The notes under the pieces: model-generated
What the model saw: the letters and a program-made list of their open reading frames with translations, nothing else
What the model was told of the DNA's origin: nothing
Database searches by the model: none
In this document: piece after piece, positions 25,159 to 32,419 of the stretch
Layout: each line of letters starts with the position of its first letter
Numbering within the stretch: position 1 is the first letter of the stretch
Assembly (NCBI GenBank): GCA_030625815.1
Contig: DAOUQF010000035.1
Location: 1-34,996 of the forward strand
Reading direction: 5' to 3'
DNA length: 34,996 bases
Origin: Eubacteriales bacterium
GTDB lineage: Bacteria > Bacillota > Clostridia > Tissierellales > GPF-1
Made by a program: the position numbers and the translations under genes

Positions 25159-25938
25159 TTACTCAAACTCTATTTTAATGGATCGCACAAAGGCATCCAA
25201 TTCCGCCGAATCTCCCTGGCTCTGATGGATCACATCGACAATCTTTGATCCCATAATCACTCCGTCCACCATGGGAAGCAAGGGTTTTACCTGTTCCTTT
25301 TTGGTGATGCCGAAGCCCACGGCAATCGGCGTTTCCGTCTGGCTTTTCACCTTCGCCAAAAAAGCCTCCAATCCCGAGAAGAAACCAGCGCCTCCCCCCG
25401 TGATCCCCAGGGTCGAGATGCAATAGACGAATCCCTTGGCATCCCGAACCAGCTTCTCGATCCGTTGCTCCGAGGTGGGAGCCACCAGGGTAATCAGATG
25501 GACGGATTCGTCCATCAAAGCCACCATTTCTTCCCGCTCCTCGTATGGCAGATCCGGAATAATCAATCCATCCACGCCCGTCTCCTTGCACTCGCCTAGA
25601 AAAGCTTCCCGGCCATAGGCCAGTACCGTATTGTAGTAGACCAAGAAAACCAGCGGCACCTGGGACTGCGTTCGAATCCCGCGCACGGCGTCAAAGACTC
25701 CATCAATGGTTGTCCCTCGATTAAGAGAACGCTGGGCGGCCGCTTGAATCACGGCGCCATCCGCCAGGGGATCCGAGAAGGGAATCCCCAGCTCCACAAT
25801 ATCAGCACCAGCCTGCGCCTTGGCAAGAACCAGATCCACGGTCTGCTTAAGACCGGGATCCCCCGCCACGACATAGGTGATCAGGGCTTTCTTTCCCTCC
25901 GCCCGCAAGGCTTGAAAGGTCTTGTCGATTCGATTCAT
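25159..25938 (-). CDS. trpA: Tryptophan synthase alpha chain
   Basis: A 259-residue TIM-barrel subunit that cleaves indole-3-glycerol phosphate to indole and glyceraldehyde 3-phosphate and channels indole to TrpB. The catalytic E49 ([10 protein letters not shown]) and D60 (PLAD) are in the expected places, and the phosphate-binding glycines follow (GFGIT, MGSKIV). Last gene of the trp operon; its ATG overlaps the trpB stop as ATGA. Confidence 0.97.
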   Translation of the reverse strand: MNRIDKTFQALRAEGKKALITYVVAGDPGLKQTVDLVLAKAQAGADIVELGIPFSDPLADGAVIQAAAQRSLNRGTTIDGVFDAVRGIRTQSQVPLVFLVYYNTVLAYGREAFLGECKETGVDGLIIPDLPYEEREEMVALMDESVHLITLVAPTSEQRIEKLVRDAKGFVYCISTLGITGGGAGFFSGLEAFLAKVKSQTETPIAVGFGITKKEQVKPLLPMVDGVIMGSKIVDVIHQSQGDSAELDAFVRSIKIEFE

Positions 25939-27116
25939 TGTAGTTCTCCTTTCTTATAAGCCGCAATAGTATGCACATCCTTGTCTCCCCGGCCCGAGAG
26001 ATTCACCACCAGAATCTGATCCGCGCTCATGGTCGGCGCCAGTTTCATCACATAAGCGATGGCATGGGCGCTCTCCAGCGCCGGCAGAATTCCGTCGCTC
26101 AGGCAAAGGGCGTTCAAGGCATCAATCGCTTCATCATCAGTAACCGATACATAATTCGCGCGCTGCTGTTCATGAAGCGCGGCGTGTTCCGGTCCGATTC
26201 CAGGATAATCCAATCCCGCCGACACTGAATAAGCCGGGGTGATATTCCCCTGTTGATCCTGAAGCAAAAAGGTCTTCATCCCGTGAAGAACGCCAACCTT
26301 GCCCTCCGCGATGGCTGCGGCATGCAGCCCGGTTTCAATTCCTTTGCCGGCACCCTCGACGCCGATCAATTCCACCGCCTCATCAGCCATAAAGGCATGA
26401 AAGATCCCCATGGCGTTGCTGCCTCCACCGACACAGGCGATGATGGCATCGGGCAGGCAGCCTTCTGCCTCTAACAACTGTTTCCGAGCTTCCTCACCGA
26501 TCACCTTCTGAAAGTCTCGTACCATCTCCGGATAGGGCGCCGGACCCACGACAGATCCAATCACATAAAAGGTGTCCTCCACCCGGTGAATCCACGCGCG
26601 AATGGCCTCATTGGTGGCATCCTTCAGGGTCTTGGTGCCGCTGTTTACCGGCTCGACAATGGCACCCAAAAGCTCCATGCGAAAGACGTTCAATGCCTGC
26701 CGCTCAATGTCTTCCTCTCCCATAAACACGGTGCACTCCATCCCCAAAAGGGCAGCGCCGGTCGCCGTAGCAACCCCGTGCTGACCCGCGCCGGTTTCCG
26801 CAATCACCTTGGTTTTCCCCATTCGCTTGGCCAGGAGCAATTGTCCCATTACATTGTTGATCTTATGGGCGCCCGTATGATTCAAATCCTCGCGTTTTAG
26901 ATAAATCTTCGCGCCTCCCAGGCGCTTGGTCAGCCCTTCGGCAAAATACAGCGGCGACGGCCGTCCAACATACTGCTTTAAATAGTAGCCATACTCTTCT
27001 AAAAATTCCGGATCATTTTGATAGTGGCGATACGCCGCCTCCAACTCGTGGAGGGCGTTCATAATCGTTTCGGGCACATATTGACCCCCGAACTGGCCGA
27101 ACTTCGTCTTATTCAT
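25935..27116 (-). CDS. trpB: Tryptophan synthase beta chain
   Basis: A 393-residue PLP enzyme (TrpB1 type) that condenses indole with serine to form tryptophan. PLP-binding lysine K85 in HTGAHKINN, the catalytic glutamate E107 in AETGAGQHG, and the phosphate loop GGGSNAMG are all visible. It overlaps trpF by 8 nt and trpA by 4 nt, consistent with equal production of the alpha and beta chains of the tetramer. Confidence 0.98.
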   Translation of the reverse strand: MNKTKFGQFGGQYVPETIMNALHELEAAYRHYQNDPEFLEEYGYYLKQYVGRPSPLYFAEGLTKRLGGAKIYLKREDLNHTGAHKINNVMGQLLLAKRMGKTKVIAETGAGQHGVATATGAALLGMECTVFMGEEDIERQALNVFRMELLGAIVEPVNSGTKTLKDATNEAIRAWIHRVEDTFYVIGSVVGPAPYPEMVRDFQKVIGEEARKQLLEAEGCLPDAIIACVGGGSNAMGIFHAFMADEAVELIGVEGAGKGIETGLHAAAIAEGKVGVLHGMKTFLLQDQQGNITPAYSVSAGLDYPGIGPEHAALHEQQRANYVSVTDDEAIDALNALCLSDGILPALESAHAIAYVMKLAPTMSADQILVVNLSGRGDKDVHTIAAYKKGELQ

Positions 27117-27711
27117 TCCCCTTCACCCGCCTTATGATTTGATTGACTAATTCTTCCGATTTCTTTCCGTTCTCTTCCACGCCCGAACTCACATCGATCA
27201 CATCCGGATTTGCCAGCCGCATGGCTTCCTGCACATTTTTCGAATTGATTCCACCGGCCAACACCAAGCGATACCAGCGGTTTTTTTGAATCATGCTCCA
27301 ATCAAAGGACTGGCCTGATCCGGGATCCCGGTAATCCAGCAGGATCGCCTCCGCCCGGGTCGTTGCCGCTTTTTCGATATCTTCTTGAGAGGTGACGCCC
27401 ACGGCATTCCAAACGGGGGCTTCAATCCGCTTCATTTCTTCCTCGGTTTCCTGTCCGTGCAATTGCACAATATCCAGTCGGCACGCCGCGGCAATCTCGT
27501 TGATCCGTTCCGGGGATTCGTTGACAAAGACACCCACAACCCGGATATCATCCCGCAACCAGTCCCGCAATTCCATTGCCTGATCCATCGTGACTCGCCG
27601 TCGGCTTTTCGCGAAGACAAATCCAATATAATCCACGGCCGATCGATTGAGAAACGCGATCTCGGCCTTTGTGGTAATTCCACAAATTTTCAATTTCGGA
27701 TTAGAATCCAT
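27109..27711 (-). CDS. trpF: Phosphoribosylanthranilate isomerase
   Basis: A 200-residue TIM barrel that isomerises N-(5-phosphoribosyl)anthranilate to the ribulose form. The catalytic cysteine is in KLKICGIT near the N-terminus and the catalytic aspartate lies in LLDYRDPG (about 124-131). The C-terminal [11 protein letters not shown] phosphate site is present. It is a separate gene rather than fused to trpC. It overlaps the trpC end by 11 nt, with AAAGGAG seven bases before its ATG. Confidence 0.96.
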   Translation of the reverse strand: MDSNPKLKICGITTKAEIAFLNRSAVDYIGFVFAKSRRRVTMDQAMELRDWLRDDIRVVGVFVNESPERINEIAAACRLDIVQLHGQETEEEMKRIEAPVWNAVGVTSQEDIEKAATTRAEAILLDYRDPGSGQSFDWSMIQKNRWYRLVLAGGINSKNVQEAMRLANPDVIDVSSGVEENGKKSEELVNQIIRRVKGNE

Positions 27712-28474
27712 GGGTCAGCTCCTTTACATCCTCAACAATCTGTTTGCTTCGCATAAACATCTCTCCCACCAAAATTCCATCGATCCCAATTCCCCGCAAG
27801 GAGATCAAGTCCCGCGGACTGCGAATACCGCTTTCACTGATCACGATCCGATCTTGCGGGATCAATTTTCGCAGCCGTGCCGTGGTATCCATGTCAATGG
27901 CAAAACTTCTGAGGTCTCGATTGTTGATGCCCAATACCCTCGCATCGACACCCATCGCCTTCTCCAAATCCTCTTCATCGTGAACCTCCACCAGTGCTTC
28001 CATGCCCAATTCCTGCGCCAATCCCTGAAACTCCCGCAATTGCGACTGATCCAAGATCTTGGCGATCAAAAGAATGCAGCTGGCTCCCCAAGCCTTCGCC
28101 TGATAGATCTGGATGAAATCGATAAAGAAATCCTTTCTCAGCAGGGGCAAAGTCGTATGGGCTTTCGCCTCCAGGAAATTCGCCTTGCTTCCCAGGAAGA
28201 AGTGCGGCTCCGTCAATACGGATACGGCGCTCATCACCTGATTGTACTCCTTCAAGATCCCCGGAATGTCCAGGGAGTCCCGAATCATGCCCTTGGAGGG
28301 CGATGCCTGCTTCAGCTCGCCGATCACCGACAATCCCGACGCCTTAAGCGCCGAATAAAAGGAGGGAGGGAGCGGTGCCGATTCAGCCTGATCCCTTAGG
28401 GCGAATCGATCCAAATTTCGTTTCTCTTCCCGCAGGCTAGCGCGGGTTTGCCAAACAATCTTGTCTAGAATCAT
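27701..28474 (-). CDS. trpC: Indole-3-glycerol phosphate synthase
   Basis: A 257-residue TIM barrel that closes the indole ring. The GELKQASPSKG segment holds E53 and catalytic K55; the RKDFFID lysine, the EVHDEEDL glutamate, GINNRDL and ISESGI follow in order. It is monofunctional. The ATG overlaps the trpD stop (ATGA), with AGGAGG in the last trpD codons. Confidence 0.97.
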   Translation of the reverse strand: MILDKIVWQTRASLREEKRNLDRFALRDQAESAPLPPSFYSALKASGLSVIGELKQASPSKGMIRDSLDIPGILKEYNQVMSAVSVLTEPHFFLGSKANFLEAKAHTTLPLLRKDFFIDFIQIYQAKAWGASCILLIAKILDQSQLREFQGLAQELGMEALVEVHDEEDLEKAMGVDARVLGINNRDLRSFAIDMDTTARLRKLIPQDRIVISESGIRSPRDLISLRGIGIDGILVGEMFMRSKQIVEDVKELTHGF

Positions 28475-29490
28475 GACAGCCTCCTCGTCAAATCAGCGAA
28501 TTGCTTCACCTTTTTTCCCACCTCGCCGCTATCGATCAAGGCAGCAGCCAATTCAATTCCGGCTTGAATCGAGGACGCCTTTTTTGCCAGATACAGCGCC
28601 GCGCCGCTATTCAATAGCAAAATCTCCCGCTTCGCACCCATTTCCCCGGCAAAGATACGATCCAGAATGGCTGCATTCTCTTGAGGATCTCCGCCCTTCA
28701 ATTCCTTCGAGTTTCGGATGGGGAGTCCAAAGATCCGAGGATCCAATTCATAGGACTCGGTCTTTCCGTCCTTCACTTCACATACCATGGTCCTGTTGGT
28801 CACGGTTATCTCATCCATCCCGTCCAGGCCGTGAACCACCAAGGCGGTTTTCACTCCGAGGCCGCGCAGGGCTTCCGCCATGGGTCGCACCAAATTCAAA
28901 TCATAAACACCGATCATTTGAATCGTCGCGTTGGCCGGATTGGACAGGGGCCCCAGGATATTAAAGACGGTTCGAATCCCCAGGGTTCGCCGAGTATTGG
29001 CAACGGCTTTCATGGCTTGATGAAATTTCGGCGCAAAGAAAAATCCAAATTGCTCCTCATTTACGCAGGCCACCACCTGTTCCGGCGTCAAGTTGAGATT
29101 GACTCCCAGGGCTTCCAGCACATCGGCGCTTCCGCTCCGACTGGATACCGCGCGATTGCCGTGCTTCACCACATGAATCCCGGCTGCCGCCAAGATGAAA
29201 GCAACCCCCGTGGAGATATTAAAGGTATCGATCCCATCGCCGCCCGTGCCGCAGGTATCCATCAAAAGCTCGCCTTCAATACCGACCACCGCTTCCGCAC
29301 GTTTTCTCAGGGCTCTGGCGCCTCCGATCATCTCTTCGACGGTTTCTCCCTTCATCCGCAAAGCGGTCAAGAATCCCGCCATTTCAATATCAGAAACTGA
29401 GCCGGTCATCATCTCGTCCACTGCCATTTCCATCTCTTCCGATAAAAGGTTCTGATAATCCAACACCTTTTGCATCGCTTCTCTGATCAT
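28471..29490 (-). CDS. trpD: Anthranilate phosphoribosyltransferase
   Basis: A 339-residue enzyme that transfers phosphoribose from PRPP to anthranilate. The PRPP-binding loop GTGGDG (81-86) and NIST (91-94), the KHGNRAVSS segment and the second metal site DE in GLDGMDEIT are visible. It is not fused to the amidotransferase. It overlaps trpG and trpC by 4 nt each. Confidence 0.97.
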   Translation of the reverse strand: MIREAMQKVLDYQNLLSEEMEMAVDEMMTGSVSDIEMAGFLTALRMKGETVEEMIGGARALRKRAEAVVGIEGELLMDTCGTGGDGIDTFNISTGVAFILAAAGIHVVKHGNRAVSSRSGSADVLEALGVNLNLTPEQVVACVNEEQFGFFFAPKFHQAMKAVANTRRTLGIRTVFNILGPLSNPANATIQMIGVYDLNLVRPMAEALRGLGVKTALVVHGLDGMDEITVTNRTMVCEVKDGKTESYELDPRIFGLPIRNSKELKGGDPQENAAILDRIFAGEMGAKREILLLNSGAALYLAKKASSIQAGIELAAALIDSGEVGKKVKQFADLTRRLS

Positions 29491-30062
29491 GATTGCTCCA
29501 CTCCCTTCAAAAAGTTCCGAATCATCTCCATCCCCAAGGGGGTGATGATGGATTCGGGATGAAATTGCACCCCGATTACTGGATATTTACGATGGCGCAC
29601 CGCCATAATTTCTCCGTCGTCCGCTTCCGCCGTGATCAATAGATCTCCCGGCAGACTGTCTCGATCGATCGCCAGAGAATGATACCGCGCTACCTGAGTC
29701 GGTGTTTCCACGTTTTTAAAAATCCCCACGCCGTCATGGTGAATCTGATCGCCTCGGCCGTGAACCAATTCCTTGGCGTATCCGATTTTGCCGCCAAAGG
29801 CTTCCCCGATGCATTGATGACCCAAGCAGACCCCCAAAATGGGAATGCGCTTGTAAAAGGCTTGAATAATCTCTACACAAGCCCCCGCATCTTTCGGCGC
29901 CTTCGGTCCCGGAGAGATGACAATCCCGTCGACATCCATCACCGCGATTTCCTTCACCGTGATCTGGTCGTTGCGCACCACCCGGATCTGATCGGTATAG
30001 TGTCCCAAATATTGATAGAGGTTGAATACAAAAGAATCATAGTTGTCAATCAATAGAATCAT
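29487..30062 (-). CDS. trpG: Anthranilate synthase glutamine amidotransferase subunit
   Basis: A 191-residue class I amidotransferase that releases ammonia from glutamine for TrpE. The catalytic triad is complete: C79 (GVCLGHQ), H168 and E170 (QFHPES). A PabA role in folate synthesis is often shared by this protein in Firmicutes and cannot be excluded. It overlaps the end of trpE by 17 nt, so the two subunits are translationally coupled. Confidence 0.96.
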   Translation of the reverse strand: MILLIDNYDSFVFNLYQYLGHYTDQIRVVRNDQITVKEIAVMDVDGIVISPGPKAPKDAGACVEIIQAFYKRIPILGVCLGHQCIGEAFGGKIGYAKELVHGRGDQIHHDGVGIFKNVETPTQVARYHSLAIDRDSLPGDLLITAEADDGEIMAVRHRKYPVIGVQFHPESIITPLGMEMIRNFLKGVEQS

Positions 30063-31464
30063 TTTCTTCCTCCCGCAAAATCTTCATCAAGGCCATCACC
30101 TTGTTGCCACACTCCTCGGCTTCCTTGGCCGGATCTGAATCGGCAACAATCCCTGCGCCGGCCTGCAAGACCAGTCGATACGCTTGATAAATCATCATTC
30201 GAATCGCAATGCAAAGATCCATATTTCCGTCATAACCGATATAACCGACGGCTCCGCCATAAATCCCGCGGCGCTCGGTTTCCAATTCCTCAATAATCTC
30301 CATGGCTCGCACCTTTGGCGCTCCCGACAGGGTTCCTGCCGGCAAGAAAGCTCTCAATACAGAAAATGCGTCTTCCTCCGGTCTTCTCATCCCCATGACT
30401 TCTGAAACGATGTGCATCACGTGGGAATATCGCTCCACCTTCAGTTGCTTGGGGATCTGAATCGAATCAAATTTCGCGATCCGACCCATATCGTTTCGTG
30501 CCAAATCAAGGAGCATCGTATGCTCGGACACTTCCTTGGGATCCGCCAGAAGCTCCGCCGCCAAGGCTTCATCCTGTGCCTTGTTCTTTCCGCGGGGGCG
30601 GGTGCCGGCGATGGGACAGGTGTCCACCCGATCCCCCTCCAGCCTCACCAGCATCTCCGGCGAGCTGCCAATCACTTCATACTCCCCGAATGAGAGATAG
30701 AAAAGATAAGGAGAAGGGTTCAGCATCCGCAGCTTTCGGTACAGCCGGAAGGGCGTTTCATTGGTTTCCACCATCCAGCGTCTCGATAGAACCACTTGAA
30801 AGATATCGCCGTCTCGAATATATTGCTTCGCTGCCTTGACTCGTTCCATAAACTCTTCTTTACTCGTTGCGCGAACCACTCGCGATTCACTCCGTATCGG
30901 TTCCTGCGCCTGAAGAGGCTGACAAGCCTCCACCTCCCGCTTCATTGCCTCCAAGGCTTTCTTGGCCCGCTGCCGCCCCGCTTCGTCTTTCTCCTCCAGC
31001 ACCAGCAAACTCAAGGTCTGATGATGATGATCGAAAACGAGCACTTGAGAAAAGAACATCAAATGCAGATCCGGCACTTCCAGATAATCTGGATTTTCGT
31101 CCGGTATCGATTCGAATTGGCGAATCAAATCATAAGCAAAGGTTCCAACAGCACCCCCAATAAAGGGAATCCCCGTTCCGTTTTCAACGGAGAAGCGATT
31201 GATCATTTTTCGCAGTTCTTCCAACCAATTTCCATTCCCTAGATAACGCATCCCCTTGGCGTCCTGAATCCTCATTCCCGCTCGGTCGGCGCGAACAATG
31301 GCTTCGGGGTTTTTCGCAATAAATGAATACCGCCCCTTCCGGTCCGCCCGGCTCTCCAGCAGGCATCCCGCCTGATCTTTCACATAGCCTTCATACAGGG
31401 TAATTGGCGTTAACCGATCGCCGTCCATTGTTGTTTGATAGACCTTGCATTCCCTTTGCTCCAT
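30046..31464 (-). CDS. trpE: Anthranilate synthase component I
   Basis: A 472-residue chorismate-using enzyme that makes anthranilate with TrpG, the first committed step of the pathway. The start at 31462-31464 has GGAGG eight bases upstream; a longer frame would run back into the T-box terminator. The LLES segment near residue 35 corresponds to the tryptophan feedback site. The C-terminal chorismate-binding domain has IQVVLSRR-type, IAGTRPRG, ARNDMGR and LPAGTLSGAPKVRAM motifs. First gene of the operon, directly behind the second T-box terminator. Confidence 0.97.
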   Translation of the reverse strand: MEQRECKVYQTTMDGDRLTPITLYEGYVKDQAGCLLESRADRKGRYSFIAKNPEAIVRADRAGMRIQDAKGMRYLGNGNWLEELRKMINRFSVENGTGIPFIGGAVGTFAYDLIRQFESIPDENPDYLEVPDLHLMFFSQVLVFDHHHQTLSLLVLEEKDEAGRQRAKKALEAMKREVEACQPLQAQEPIRSESRVVRATSKEEFMERVKAAKQYIRDGDIFQVVLSRRWMVETNETPFRLYRKLRMLNPSPYLFYLSFGEYEVIGSSPEMLVRLEGDRVDTCPIAGTRPRGKNKAQDEALAAELLADPKEVSEHTMLLDLARNDMGRIAKFDSIQIPKQLKVERYSHVMHIVSEVMGMRRPEEDAFSVLRAFLPAGTLSGAPKVRAMEIIEELETERRGIYGGAVGYIGYDGNMDLCIAIRMMIYQAYRLVLQAGAGIVADSDPAKEAEECGNKVMALMKILREEENDSID

Positions 31465-31497
31465 TCCGATTCCCTCCGTTTCTTTCCATAAAAAAAA

Positions 31498-31528
31498 CCA
31501 CATCAATCCCATAACTGGGACGATGTGG
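31498..31528 (-). terminator. T-box terminator 2, immediately before trpE
   Basis: Minus strand: CCACATCG...TGATGTGG outer stem with an inner TCCCA/TGGGA, one bulged base, loop GTTA, followed by eight T. The competing antiterminator pairs GGG and GCG of T-box 2 (31532-31550, canonical TGGTACCGCGG) with CGTCCC of this hairpin. Confidence 0.92.
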
Positions 31529-31531
31529 AAA

Positions 31532-31550
31532 CCGCGGTACCACCCAAATT
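31532..31550 (-). promoter_or_regulatory. T-box sequence 2 (canonical)
   Basis: Minus-strand GGGTGGTACCGCGG preceded by AATTT. The seven-base bulge TGGTACC contains TGGT, which pairs with the tRNA acceptor end. It lies 45-50 nt after terminator 1 with no second Stem I in between. Confidence 0.92.
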
Positions 31551-31575
31551 AGAAAACTCTTGGATCCAATTAAAC

Positions 31576-31605
31576 AAAAAAATCCCGCCCCTTTGGGACG
31601 AGATT
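31576..31605 (-). terminator. T-box terminator 1
   Basis: Minus strand: AATCTCGTCCC-AAA-GGGGCGGGATT, eleven base pairs including two G-T wobbles, followed by seven T. It is a complete intrinsic terminator upstream of the second T-box. Confidence 0.85.
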
Positions 31606-31613
31606 GTCATCTT

Positions 31614-31628
31614 CGTTTAACCACCCAA
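31614..31628 (-). promoter_or_regulatory. T-box sequence 1 (divergent)
   Basis: Minus-strand TTGGGTGGTTAAACG. It can form the standard antiterminator: TTGGG with CCCAA and ACG with CGT of terminator 1, leaving the seven-base bulge TGGTTAA. The ACC-GCG half of the T-box consensus is replaced by TAA-ACG, but pairing is preserved. Confidence 0.75.
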
Positions 31629-31878
31629 CACTCAAATCAAGTGTTTTCTCTCTCAACAGATACGGAATGATTCATCAATCGACTGATTGTCATTCGATAT
31701 CTTGCCCCTATAACGTGGGGATCCGGCATCGGGTACTCCTTGCGTTTCACCTAGCATCTCACAAATCCATTCTCCATCGTCTCCTGTATCGGACCTTTCA
31801 CCTACCGCCGACTCGCTAAAACAGCTTTCCATGGATACTCGTTTTGATCATCGCATTCGATTTTCAATTGTTTTTCCT

Positions 31879-31907
31879 ATCTTATCGGAACTCTTCGAAA
31901 TTGTAAA
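31879..31907 (-). promoter_or_regulatory. Promoter of the trp operon
   Basis: Minus-strand TTTACA (31902-31907), a 17-base spacer and TAAGAT (31879-31884). Predicted start near 31872, just ahead of the T-box Stem I. Confidence 0.65.
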
Positions 31908-31933
31908 GGGATTTTTTTGATTATTCTTTCAAT

Positions 31934-32347
31934 TTATTCCGCGCTTCGCAGATCCCAATCCAATTCGTAGCTTCCCTGATGCTCCCCCTCCACTTGCAGG
32001 CGGTATTCTCCGCTGATGGGAATGGGGATGTCAATCTCAATGGGTTCCTCCGGATTGCTCACAGAATAGAGCCGCTTTCCATTGGGGTCGATAAAACTCA
32101 AGTTCAAGTCCCCCGAAGTGGTCTTGATCTCTGCCTCCAGATGAAAAACTTTCCCCTTCAAAAGGGCAATGGTGCGGTATTTGGTTCCCTCAAAGCTCTC
32201 GTAGGACTGCTTCATCTGACTGCCGAAATTGCTGCTGATGGACTTCTCGACGACATAGGTGCCGCCTTCGTTGCCGACGAAATAACGCATCCCAAAAACG
32301 CCCGCGGTCACGATCAGGGCAAGAATCAAGAGTGATTTGAATCGCAT
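31934..32347 (-). CDS. Small exported protein of unknown function
   Basis: A 137-residue protein I cannot name. It begins MRFKSLLILALIV, a short basic N-terminus and one hydrophobic segment (about 5-20) that serves as signal peptide or membrane anchor; there is no lipobox cysteine. The rest is predicted beta-rich and outside the membrane, ending in SGEYRLQVEGEHQGSYELDW. That ending resembles bacterial pre-peptidase C-terminal (PPC) beta-sandwich domains, but this is inference. The ATG at 32345-32347 has AAGGGGG nine bases upstream, and this SD is also the 3' arm of the uvrA terminator. The gene lies between uvrA and the trp promoter. Confidence 0.72.
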   Translation of the reverse strand: MRFKSLLILALIVTAGVFGMRYFVGNEGGTYVVEKSISSNFGSQMKQSYESFEGTKYRTIALLKGKVFHLEAEIKTTSGDLNLSFIDPNGKRLYSVSNPEEPIEIDIPIPISGEYRLQVEGEHQGSYELDWDLRSAE

Positions 32348-32350
32348 AGG

Positions 32351-32393
32351 AAAAAACCCCCTTTTCTTTACTCTATCAGAGAAAGCAAGGGGG
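32351..32393 (-). terminator. Rho-independent terminator after uvrA
   Basis: Minus strand: CCCCCTT...AAGGGGG with an inner CTTTCTC/GAGTAAAG stem and loop TGATA, followed by six T (32351-32356). It lies 27 bp after the uvrA stop. Its T-run and 3' arm fall inside the ribosome-binding region of the next gene. Confidence 0.85.
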
Positions 32394-32419
32394 CACAAAC
32401 ACTTTTCGGAATTTTCAGT

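Larger units (their letters stand above)
31465..31872 (-). promoter_or_regulatory. Tryptophan T-box riboswitch leader of the trp operon, with two antiterminator modules
   Basis: A leader of about 400 nt. Stem I is recognisable by AGTA (31836-31839) and GAA (31770-31772), which flank the UCCAU/AUGGA helix as in the S-turn motif. The trinucleotide directly after GAA is TGG, the Trp codon (31767-31769), followed by a purine. Downstream come a stem III hairpin (AACACT/AGTGTT), T-box 1 with terminator 1, and then T-box 2 with terminator 2. When uncharged tRNA-Trp binds, transcription should read through into trpE. That a T-box is present is seen directly; the specifier assignment rests on position and on the downstream genes. 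Confidence 0.93.
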
